A stretch of DNA of 5,849 nt from assembly GCA_900767465.1 (NCBI GenBank), contig CAAGAW010000032.1:1-5849 (forward strand), read 5' to 3'. Source of the DNA: Clostridia bacterium. GTDB lineage: Bacteria; Bacillota; Clostridia; Christensenellales; Pumilibacteraceae. Shown in pieces: positions 1 through 4,429 of this stretch (position 1 is its first letter; each line of letters starts with the position of its first letter). Under the pieces are notes generated by a model, which saw only the letters and a list, made by a program, of their open reading frames with translations, did not search any database and had not been told where the DNA came from. Both the position numbers and the translations under genes were made by a program.

Positions 1-100
1 CGGTTTTTTATCTCTTTTTTAAATCTTTTTTTATTTTTTTGGCGTAAGCCCGCACGCGGGCGTCAGGGGGTCGATGACGGCGGATCACTTTTCTATTGCA

Positions 101-142
101 GGGAATCTCTCCACTCCGCTATCTCTTCGGTCGAAATGACAT
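101..142. repeat. Dispersed palindromic-type repeat, copy A
   Basis: This stretch starts with GGGAATCTCTCC and ends with TTCGGTCGAAATGACAT. The end matches the ends of two other copies in this region (386-416 and, inverted, 438-492), and the start is close to their GGGGATTTCTC start. Such short non-coding repeats with a CGAAATGACA core are seen in many bacterial intergenic regions. Their function is not known from the sequence. Confidence 0.55.
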
Positions 143-161
143 AGTTTTAATTTGGTTGGTT

Positions 162-338
162 GGCGGGACGAGGAACGCACCTACCTCGTTCTGCCAAAGG
201 TAAGTACGGGCGCCGACGACTTGCCCACAGGGGCTCCCTGCCGGCGGGACGAGGAACGCACCTACCACGTTCTGCCAAAGGTAAGTACGGGCGCCGACGA
301 CTTGCCCGCAGGGGCTCCCTGCCGGCGGGACGAGGACG
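162..338. repeat. 81-bp tandem duplication plus partial third unit
   Basis: Unit 1 is 162-242 and unit 2 is 243-323. They are the same length and differ at only two bases: T/A in the CTACC(T/A)CG segment and A/G in the CCC(A/G)CAG segment. A third unit starts at 324 with GGCGGGACGAGG and diverges after about 15 bases. No stop codons interrupt several frames, which creates spurious long ORFs on both strands. The near identity points to a recent duplication. No terminal inverted repeats or transposase are present. Confidence 0.9.
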
Positions 339-340
339 CC

Positions 341-366
341 GGCAAACGGGCTGGCGCGGGTACGCG
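341..366. repeat. 26-bp dispersed module, copy 1
   Basis: The segment beginning GGCAAACGGGCTGG matches 570-595 at 21 of 26 positions. All five differences are transitions (A/G or C/T), which suggests an old duplicated copy that has decayed. In both places the module lies about 20 bases upstream of a repeat ending in AATGACA, so the two parts may form one composite repeat. Confidence 0.55.
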
Positions 367-385
367 TCGTCCCGTTTCTTCCGCA

Positions 386-416
386 GGGGATTTCTCGACT
401 TCGCTCGAAATGACAT
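386..416. repeat. Dispersed palindromic-type repeat, copy B
   Basis: This is the short form of the repeat: GGGGATTTCTCGACT followed by TCGCTCGAAATGACAT. Its last 12 bases (405-416) are an exact inverted match to 438-449, the start of copy C on the opposite strand. The pair is separated by 21 bases and could form a hairpin in RNA or DNA. Confidence 0.6.
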
Positions 417-437
417 CGATGGACGCATTGTCCCATA

Positions 438-492
438 ATGTCATTTCGACCGGAGTGAGGGGATTTTACCCGAACGCAGCGGAGAAATCCCC
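438..492. repeat. Dispersed palindromic-type repeat, copy C (inverted)
   Basis: Read on the minus strand, this copy starts with GGGGATTTCTCCGC and ends with CGGTCGAAATGACAT, sharing both ends with copy B but carrying about 24 extra bases in the middle. Copies B and C point towards each other. The arrangement of paired inverted units resembles REP/BIME-type elements in layout only; no REP-associated transposase gene is visible in the window. Confidence 0.6.
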
Positions 493-569
493 CACGAGAA
501 AGGTATTTTTCCCGTATACGCAACGCCCGTCTTCCCTTCCGGGAGATTGCACGGTGGCGAGCCGCCACG

Positions 570-595
570 GGCAAGTGGGCTGACGCGGGTGCGTG
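570..595. repeat. 26-bp dispersed module, copy 2
   Basis: The segment beginning GGCAAGTGGGCTGA is the second copy of the module at 341-366, with five transition differences. It is followed about 20 bases later by the AATGACA-ending repeat at 616-649. Confidence 0.55.
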
Positions 596-615
596 GGCGG
601 CGTTTCGTTTCCACG

Positions 616-649
616 AGATTACCACGTCGCTATGCTCCTCGCAATGACA
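616..649. repeat. Dispersed repeat, copy D (second type)
   Basis: AGATTACCACGTCGC followed by TATGCTCCTCGCAATGACA. It shares the AATGACA end with copies A-C but has a different body. The CGTCGC...CTCCTCGCAATGACA pattern is familiar from intergenic repeats of many bacterial genomes. No function can be read from the sequence. Confidence 0.45.
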
Positions 650-705
650 AGGCGGGCGAGTTTACGATGTTTGTTGCTTTATTTTCAATAAATGTAGTTA
701 TAACG

Positions 706-733
706 AAAAAACGCAGGATGATAAATCCTACGT
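706..733 (-). terminator. Rho-independent terminator of tRNA-Glu
   Basis: On the minus strand a 9-bp stem (ACGTAGGAT pairing with ATCCTGCGT, one G-T wobble) encloses the loop TTATC and is followed at once by six T. It begins four bases after the encoded CCA of the tRNA, the expected position for ending a single-tRNA transcript. Confidence 0.85.
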
Positions 734-736
734 TTG

Positions 737-811
737 TGGTACCACTAAGGGGAATCGAACCCCTGTTTTCGGCGTGAGAGGCCAACGTCCTAACCGCTAG
801 ACTATAGTGGC
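737..811 (-). tRNA. tRNA-Glu (anticodon CTC)
   Basis: The minus strand folds into a complete cloverleaf: acceptor GCCACTA with TAGTGGT (G1-U72 wobble), D stem GTCT with GGAC, anticodon stem TTGGC with GCCGA, loop CTCTCAC with anticodon CTC (bases 776-778 on the plus strand), T stem AGGGG with CCCCT and T loop TTCGATT. The discriminator is A and the CCA end (737-739) is encoded in the DNA. The 75 bases including CCA are the normal length for tRNA-Glu. It reads GAG codons. It has its own promoter and terminator, so it is a single-gene transcription unit. A tRNA-Glu(TTC) gene would be expected elsewhere in the genome. Confidence 0.96.
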
Positions 812-830
812 TCGTCGAATCGACCCGTTT

Positions 831-859
831 ATGATAACATAATAACGGAAATTTCGCAA
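831..859 (-). promoter_or_regulatory. Promoter of tRNA-Glu
   Basis: On the minus strand the -35 box TTGCGA (854-859) and the -10 box TATCAT (831-836) are separated by exactly 17 bases. Transcription would start near 825-829, leaving a leader of about 15-18 bases before the mature tRNA end at 811, to be removed by RNase P. Confidence 0.7.
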
Positions 860-1006
860 GCGTTTTCGACGAGTTTTTAAAAATTTTTTATTGCGCGCAA
901 ACGTTACGGTTTTACATATTTTAGTTTGTCGCCGGGCGGACTTCCCATAAATCGCATTGCCGTCGCCGGGCGTGGCTGATCTATATATATGATTCCAGCA
1001 TTACGT
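860..1006. other. Intergenic spacer with a short direct repeat
   Basis: This spacer lies between the tRNA-Glu promoter and the rpiB terminator. It holds no credible gene. The 11-mer GTCGCCGGGCG occurs twice, at 928-938 and 962-972, a period of 34 bases. A minus-strand frame of 17 codons between 957 and 904 has no ribosome binding site and is not called. Confidence 0.5.
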
Positions 1007-1039
1007 AAAGAAACGACGCGGAAAAATCTCTCCGCGCCG
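1007..1039 (-). terminator. Rho-independent terminator of rpiB operon
   Basis: Just after the rpiB stop codon the minus strand forms a 9-bp, GC-rich stem (CGGCGCGGA with TCCGCGTCG, one G-T wobble) around the loop GAGATTTT, followed by TTTCTTT. The position 10 bases past the stop codon and the U-rich tail fit an intrinsic terminator closing the tsaC-ywlE-rpiB cluster. Confidence 0.8.
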
Positions 1040-1049
1040 CATAACGGTT

Positions 1050-1502
1050 TTACTTGAAATATTTGTCCTCGATCGCGGAAATTTTCGCGATGCGTTTTAC
1101 GTGACGGTCGTCGCCCGAAAACGGAGTTTTCAGGAACGTGTCGACAATGTCCATAGCGAGTCCCTCGCCTACCACTCGTTCGCCGAACGCAAGGATGTTG
1201 GCGTCGTTATGCTCGCGGGTAGCGTGAGCGGAGAACGTATCCGAGCAAAGCGCGCAACGGATCCCTTTGACTTTGTTGGCGGCAATACTCATTCCGATAC
1301 CCGTTCCGCAAATAAGTATTCCTTTATCCGCCTTGCCGCTTGCTACGGCTTCGGCAACGGGCAAAGCGTAGTCCGGATAATCGACTGATTTTTGTTCGTA
1401 AATACCGAAATCCTCGACCTCGTAACCCTCTTTTACGAGTTTTTCGATAACGTCGTTTTTGAGTTTGAGAGCGGCGTGATCGCAAGCGATTGCTATTTTC
1501 AT
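1050..1502 (-). CDS. rpiB: Ribose-5-phosphate isomerase B (RpiB/LacAB family)
   Basis: The 150-residue protein interconverts ribose 5-phosphate and ribulose 5-phosphate in the cytoplasmic pentose phosphate pathway. Family hallmarks are visible: the N-terminal CDHAA (D8, H9), the phosphate-binding and catalytic loop C65-GTGIGMS, the H98-N99-D100 segment, and the C-terminal R133-H134...R137. Length equals the family norm (about 149). The start at 1502 was chosen because family proteins begin MKIAIACDHA and because GGAGA lies 8 bases upstream; an upstream in-frame extension into the previous gene is not credible. It follows the phosphatase gene by 67 bases, and that gap holds a strong promoter, so it can be expressed alone or by read-through. 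A LacA/LacB-type galactose-6-phosphate isomerase is less likely, because those occur as pairs in lac/tagatose clusters. Confidence 0.96.
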   Translation of the reverse strand: MKIAIACDHAALKLKNDVIEKLVKEGYEVEDFGIYEQKSVDYPDYALPVAEAVASGKADKGILICGTGIGMSIAANKVKGIRCALCSDTFSAHATREHNDANILAFGERVVGEGLAMDIVDTFLKTPFSGDDRHVKRIAKISAIEDKYFK

Positions 1503-1535
1503 TACATATGTCTCCTTTTTGTTTTTCTCGGGTAA

Positions 1536-1565
1536 ATTATACACCGCAGGCGTCGGATAAGTCAA
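1536..1565 (-). promoter_or_regulatory. Promoter of rpiB
   Basis: On the minus strand TTGACT (1560-1565) and a perfect TATAAT (1536-1541) are separated by 18 bases in the 67-base gap between the phosphatase stop codon and rpiB. The start point would be near 1529, giving a leader of about 27 bases that includes the ribosome binding site AGGAGA. The -35 box begins five bases after the stop codon of the upstream gene. Confidence 0.8.
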
Positions 1566-1569
1566 GCGG

Positions 1570-2046
1570 TTACGGGCGGCTTTCGGTTTTCGAAAGATCG
1601 TCGAGGGCGGCAAGGACCGCGGGCATACCGTTTTCGATCTGCTTGGCGACCGCTTCGTAATCTTTGTCGCCGCCGCCGAACGGATCCCGGACGTCAAGTC
1701 CCGTAAGGTCGCGGAACGAAACGGCGTCAGGCTTGCCGACAACACGTTTATGTTCTTCGGTCATACAGACGATAATCGCGGCCCGATCGGCGACTTTGCG
1801 GGTAAGCACGCGCGCGGGGTGACTTTTTGCGACGATTCCGAGCGAACGAAGCGCGGCAACGGCAAGCGGATGAATCCCGTCGCCCTTTCTGACTTTTAAG
1901 CCGTAACTTTCGGCAACGACGTCATCCCGTCCGATTTTTTTGAGCGTTCGGCGCAAAATATACTCCGCCATAACGCTGCGACAGGTATTGCCCGTGCATA
2001 CGAACGCGACTCGTTTTTTCGGTGCGGACCGCTTTTTCCTTTCCAC
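1570..2046 (-). CDS. ywlE: LMW phosphatase, probable protein-arginine phosphatase
   Basis: The 158-residue protein belongs to the low-molecular-weight phosphotyrosine phosphatase fold. The P-loop CTGNTCRS (17-24) gives nucleophile C17 and R23, and the general-acid motif DPFG is at 121-124. MTEEH (95-99) and SYGL (47-50) are also typical. Thr at position 21 (fifth residue of the P-loop) is what distinguishes the arginine phosphatase YwlE of Bacillus subtilis from tyrosine phosphatases, which usually have Ile there. YwlE removes phosphate from arginines added by McsB, which marks proteins for ClpCP. The start is GTG at 2046, chosen for the AAGGAGG site 7 bases upstream; it gives a basic 12-residue extension before the first strand. 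The tsaC-rpiB neighbourhood is the same as for ywlE. Substrate specificity is inferred; no McsB kinase lies in the window. Confidence 0.9.
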   Translation of the reverse strand: MERKKRSAPKKRVAFVCTGNTCRSVMAEYILRRTLKKIGRDDVVAESYGLKVRKGDGIHPLAVAALRSLGIVAKSHPARVLTRKVADRAAIIVCMTEEHKRVVGKPDAVSFRDLTGLDVRDPFGGGDKDYEAVAKQIENGMPAVLAALDDLSKTESRP

Positions 2047-2053
2047 CCTTTCG

Positions 2054-2060
2054 CCTCCTT
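2054..2060 (-). promoter_or_regulatory. Ribosome binding site of ywlE-like gene
   Basis: AAGGAGG lies 7 bases before the GTG start at 2046 and decides that start. The TAA stop codon of tsaC (2059-2061) overlaps this site, so terminating ribosomes sit directly on the next initiation signal, favouring coupled translation. Confidence 0.85.
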
Positions 2061-3057
2061 AAAGCGTTTTGCCTCCGCTCGCTTTGCCGAGTCGGTTTTC
2101 CACCCCGAGTCCGTAGCCGTCGTCGGTTACGGATTCGCAAAGCACGACGTCCGCCTTCTCGTCGTCCGAGCGGCGAAGAAGCGAAAACAGGTTGTGCGCG
2201 TAGTCGCGACTGTCTTTGCCCGCGCTCCATACGGTGCGGGTTCCGTACTTTTCCCGGTTGCCGTCAAGCGCGACGATAACCGCTTTTTTGCCGTTGTTTG
2301 TAAACCGATCGTACGCGGCGATAATTTTTTCGCTTTCGCCGACGGGCGCAAGGTAAACTTCGGCGGTCGGCGCGTAATGCTTATATTTCATACCCGGACA
2401 GAGCGCGACTTTGCTGTTTTTTACGACCTCGATCTTGCCGATTTCCGATTCGAGGAGTTCGATCGGCATACCGCCGGCGCGAAGAAGTCTGACTTTACCC
2501 TCGACGCAAAAATCGATAACCGTCGATTCGACCCCTACTTCACATTCGCCTCCGTCGATAATCGCGGCGATTTTGCCGTTAAGATCGTCGTAAACGTGCT
2601 TTGCGGTAGTGGGCGACGGGCGCGTGGAAGTGTTTGCGCTGGGCGCGCAGATCGGACAACCGCTTAACTCTATCAGTTTGCGGGCGATTTCGGACGACGG
2701 CATGCGGATTGCTACCGTTTTGAGTCCGCCGGTAACTTCGTCCGGCACGATTTCTTTTTTCGGAAGCACGATAGTGACGGGTCCGGGCATAAACCTTTCG
2801 ACGACGCGTTTTGCCTTTTCGGGAACGGACGCGGCAAGAAAATCTATTTGTCCGGACGAGGCGATATGAACGATGAGCGGGTTATCCGACGGGCGACCCT
2901 TTGCCGCGTAAATCTTCTTTACGCTTTCGGGGCAAAGCGCGTTCGCTCCCAGTCCGTACACCGTTTCGGTCGGAAACGCCACGATTTCGCCTTTTGCTAT
3001 AAGCGAAGCGCAATACGCGAGATTTTCGTCGGTGGGTTGATAGATTTCGGTTTTCAT
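2059..3057 (-). CDS. tsaC: Threonylcarbamoyl-AMP synthase, Sua5/YwlC type
   Basis: The 332-residue cytoplasmic enzyme makes threonylcarbamoyl-AMP from threonine, bicarbonate and ATP, the first step of t6A37 synthesis on tRNAs that read ANN codons. The N-terminal YrdC domain (about 8-205) shows FPTETVYGLG (28-37), the KGR..DNPL motif (53-61), PGPVT (91-95), APSAN (138-142) and GVESTV (175-180). The linker motif PGMKYKHYAP (221-230) leads to the smaller Sua5 domain (about 231-332), ending in GLGVENRLGKASGG. The two-domain form and length are typical of Sua5/YwlC rather than the short TsaC of Escherichia coli. The ATG start fits the family N-terminus; a GGAGA site lies about 11 bases upstream, slightly far. 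It is first in the cluster with ywlE and rpiB. The other t6A genes (tsaB, tsaD, tsaE) are not in the window. Confidence 0.96.
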   Translation of the reverse strand: MKTEIYQPTDENLAYCASLIAKGEIVAFPTETVYGLGANALCPESVKKIYAAKGRPSDNPLIVHIASSGQIDFLAASVPEKAKRVVERFMPGPVTIVLPKKEIVPDEVTGGLKTVAIRMPSSEIARKLIELSGCPICAPSANTSTRPSPTTAKHVYDDLNGKIAAIIDGGECEVGVESTVIDFCVEGKVRLLRAGGMPIELLESEIGKIEVVKNSKVALCPGMKYKHYAPTAEVYLAPVGESEKIIAAYDRFTNNGKKAVIVALDGNREKYGTRTVWSAGKDSRDYAHNLFSLLRRSDDEKADVVLCESVTDDGYGLGVENRLGKASGGKTL

Positions 3058-3083
3058 ATCGTTTTAGTCTCCGGTTTTTCGGC

Positions 3084-3089
3084 AATAAT
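3084..3089 (+). promoter_or_regulatory. Possible -10 box of the divergent membrane protein gene
   Basis: AATAAT lies 6 bases before the ATG at 3096. No convincing -35 box is found 16-18 bases upstream. If it is used, transcription would start at or next to the start codon. The gap between the two divergent genes is only 38 bases, so any promoter for tsaC must overlap this gene; none was recognised. Confidence 0.3.
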
Positions 3090-3095
3090 CAAATT

Positions 3096-3809
3096 ATGAA
3101 TCGTTCTTTCTCTTATTATGCGGACGGCGTGCTGAGCAAAATTCTCGGCGTAGTTCTCGCCGCCGTTACCTTTTCCTACTACGTGCGCGGCGCGAATCTT
3201 ATACTGTTTTCGCTCGTGTTCGGGTTTTGCGCGTCCGAAGTCTATCTGTTCTTTATCGACAAAAAGCCGACCGAACGCAAAGTACCGACGGAAATCGAAT
3301 ATTCTCTGTGCGGTATCGGAATCGAAAACGGCACAGCGTTGATTCGCTCGCTTGCGGGCGACGACGCGACCGAACGGAACGGAATGGTTATCAAAAACGG
3401 CTCCGCCGCAGTCTGGCGGATAAATTTCTCGCCGCTTTCCGCCGACGACGTCGTGGAAATCGTCGCGCTGAAGCGAAAAGAAAACATCGGCAACGTCACG
3501 ATTTTGGCTAACCGTATAGAAGAAAACGCGACGCGGCTCGCTTATGAAGCGGGCGTTTCGGTACTGCCGCTCGCCGCTTCTCTCGACGCTTTAATAAAAC
3601 TCGGATACCGTCCCGCCGTGATAAAAAATAAGTCGCGGTGCAGGTTAAAACAAACTCTTTTAAGCAAGACGCGAGCCAAAGGCTTTCTTGTTTGCGCCGT
3701 TATGCTGCTCGTTTCGGCAAGGTGGGTTCGCTTCCCGGTGTGGTACGTCGTAGCGGCAGGCGTGATGATTGCCTTATGCGCGATAAGCCTTATTCCGCAC
3801 AAAAACTAA
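3096..3809 (+). CDS. Four-helix membrane protein with central soluble domain, unknown function
   Basis: I do not recognise a named family. The 237-residue protein has two hydrophobic segments near the N-terminus (about 13-30 and 34-53), a soluble part of about 140 residues (55-193), and two more hydrophobic segments at the C-terminus (about 196-208 and 213-233), so both ends of the soluble domain are tethered to the membrane. Inside it, EIVALKRKENIGNVTILANR followed by a helix and AGVSVLPLAASLDALI recalls the end of restriction-endonuclease-like (Mrr-type) domains, where a strand with a Q/K-K motif precedes a strand, helix and GV-type strand. This resemblance is weak. There is no ribosome binding site before the ATG; codon use matches the neighbours and no upstream in-frame start exists. 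It is divergent from tsaC, and its stop codon overlaps that of the next gene by 4 bases. Confidence 0.8.
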   Translation: MNRSFSYYADGVLSKILGVVLAAVTFSYYVRGANLILFSLVFGFCASEVYLFFIDKKPTERKVPTEIEYSLCGIGIENGTALIRSLAGDDATERNGMVIKNGSAAVWRINFSPLSADDVVEIVALKRKENIGNVTILANRIEENATRLAYEAGVSVLPLAASLDALIKLGYRPAVIKNKSRCRLKQTLLSKTRAKGFLVCAVMLLVSARWVRFPVWYVVAAGVMIALCAISLIPHKN

Positions 3810-4123
3810 GCGTTATTATCGCTTGTGGGGTCGTTGACGGATTCTGCCGTTTTTTCGGCGGGTTTTTCGCCTGGCGTATCGTTACTCTCCCCTTCGCCTT
3901 TATCGAGAAGTTTTTTGAGTTCCGACTCCTCTTCGGGGTATTCGCGCGAAAGCCTGATAACGAAGAAAAGCGCAAGTCCGACCGCGCCGCAACCTCCGGC
4001 AAAATAACCGAGCGCGCCGTTGAACAGTTGTTTGTTAACCAAAAACGCGACGAACGACACGGTAAAAAGCCCTACGAAAACGAGGGCAACAATCGCTATT
4101 ATTCTCTTAAGTTTCGGGTTCAT
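3806..4123 (-). CDS. Small two-helix membrane protein with acidic tail, unknown function
   Basis: The 105-residue protein starts with a basic MNPKLKR, followed by two hydrophobic segments (about 8-29 and 34-57) joined by a short loop. A charged, disordered-looking tail of about 45 residues follows, rich in Glu, Lys, Asp, Pro and Ser (from REYPEEESELKK on). The basic N-terminus and charged tail suggest that both ends face the cytoplasm. I do not recognise a family. The start at 4123 was preferred over an upstream ATG at 4183 because the extension would run over the -10 box of a strong promoter and has no membrane-protein character. The ATG follows that TATAAT by 6 bases with no ribosome binding site. 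The last 4 bases overlap the stop of the convergent gene. Confidence 0.75.
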   Translation of the reverse strand: MNPKLKRIIAIVALVFVGLFTVSFVAFLVNKQLFNGALGYFAGGCGAVGLALFFVIRLSREYPEEESELKKLLDKGEGESNDTPGEKPAEKTAESVNDPTSDNNA

Positions 4124-4129
4124 AACTGC

Positions 4130-4158
4130 ATTATAACACTTTTTTCGTTCCGAATCAA
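4130..4158 (-). promoter_or_regulatory. Strong promoter placed for a leaderless transcript
   Basis: On the minus strand TTGATT (4153-4158), a 17-base spacer and a perfect TATAAT (4130-4135) preceded by TGT make an extended -10 promoter. Only six bases (GCAGTT) separate the -10 box from the ATG at 4121-4123. The usual start point, about 7 bases past the -10, would be the A of the ATG itself. Confidence 0.75.
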
Positions 4159-4190
4159 GCGTTTTCGGCGGATACGAAAGCAATTTCGGG

Positions 4191-4346
4191 TTATAAATCG
4201 TCCGCGTCCTGAACGGGCTTGCCGTCGTCCGGAACGCCCGTATAACTTCCGAGCGGATCGGTTTTGCTTTTCAGTGTTTTCGCCACTCCGGTAACGAATC
4301 TGCGGCGGGTTACGGCGTATTTTTTCGGCATTGCGAATCTGAACAT
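4191..4346 (-). CDS. 51-residue conserved-looking small protein
   Basis: The protein is basic at the N-terminus (PKKYAVTRRR, K23-K28) and acidic at the C-terminus, with the segment DPLGSYTGVPDD (30-41) and the ending PVQDADDL. I have an unverified recollection of short clostridial proteins with a similar GSYTG segment and VQDADDL end; no function is known to me. No hydrophobic segment or cysteine is present, so it is probably cytosolic. The start at 4346 is set by GGAGG exactly 7 bases upstream, one of the best ribosome binding sites in the window; longer in-frame starts run into the upstream gene. It lies 83 bases after the AEC permease stop and 67 bases before the next gene on the same strand. 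Spurious translation is the alternative, but the strong binding site and sensible composition argue against it. Confidence 0.72.
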   Translation of the reverse strand: MFRFAMPKKYAVTRRRFVTGVAKTLKSKTDPLGSYTGVPDDGKPVQDADDL

Positions 4347-4353
4347 AAAAAAT

Positions 4354-4358
4354 CCTCC
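4354..4358 (-). promoter_or_regulatory. Ribosome binding site of the 51-residue protein
   Basis: GGAGG followed by ATTTTTT and ATG: a 7-base spacer on the minus strand. It decides the start at 4346 against the longer reading frame that opens at 4445. Confidence 0.8.
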
Positions 4359-4429
4359 GTCGATAGTATTCGCCGAAGGTTTTTCTTTTATTATCCGGTC
4401 GGATTTACGAGGTTTTTTGTTTTTCTCGG

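Larger units (their letters stand above)
1..705. other. Gene-free, repeat-rich intergenic region
   Basis: No open frame here looks like a protein. The longer frames run through the repeats in several registers at once, have low-complexity Arg/Pro-rich translations and lack ribosome binding sites. The first 40 bases are T-rich with several runs of six or seven T; they could be the tail of a terminator whose stem lies outside the window. A short perfect palindrome, GCCCGC-AC-GCGGGC, sits at 48-61. The rest is a mosaic of short dispersed repeats and one tandem duplication, listed separately. Confidence 0.75.

Noticed and set aside
119..625. Long open frames on both strands through the repeat region
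   Set aside because: They exist because the 81-bp unit is a multiple of three and stop-free in several frames. The translations are repeated Arg/Pro-rich strings with no ribosome binding site or family resemblance.
1..705. CRISPR array
   Set aside because: The tandem units are 81 bp and almost wholly identical with no unique spacers of constant size, and the other repeats are irregularly placed and oriented.
1503..1745. N-terminal extension of rpiB to an 81-residue longer start
   Set aside because: It would overlap the phosphatase gene and run over the rpiB promoter and ribosome binding site, and family members start at MKIAIACDHA.
2194..2667. Open frame antisense to tsaC, plus others opposite the ywlE-like and AEC genes
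   Set aside because: They are shadows of strongly identified genes, caused by the codon bias of the real strand, with no binding sites or recognisable domains.
3795..3824. Weak hairpin AAGCG-ATAATAA-CGCTT followed by AGTTTTT on the minus strand as a terminator
   Set aside because: The stem is only five pairs with A-T ends and lies across the stop codon of the small membrane protein. It is too weak to call.
3843..3875. GCCG-TTTTTT-CGGC followed by GGGTTTTTC as a terminator of the plus-strand gene
   Set aside because: The stem is four pairs and the bases encode the AEKTAE tail of the minus-strand protein, so coincidence is more likely.
3638..4294. 218-codon plus-strand frame running over the convergent genes
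   Set aside because: It overlaps the end of the 237-residue protein and is antisense to the 105-residue protein and the end of the 51-residue protein. It is rich in Arg and Phe in the way of a shadow frame and has no start signal.
4347..4429. Promoter for the 51-residue protein at GATAAT
   Set aside because: No acceptable -35 box lies 16-18 bases upstream; read-through from the AEC gene is equally possible.
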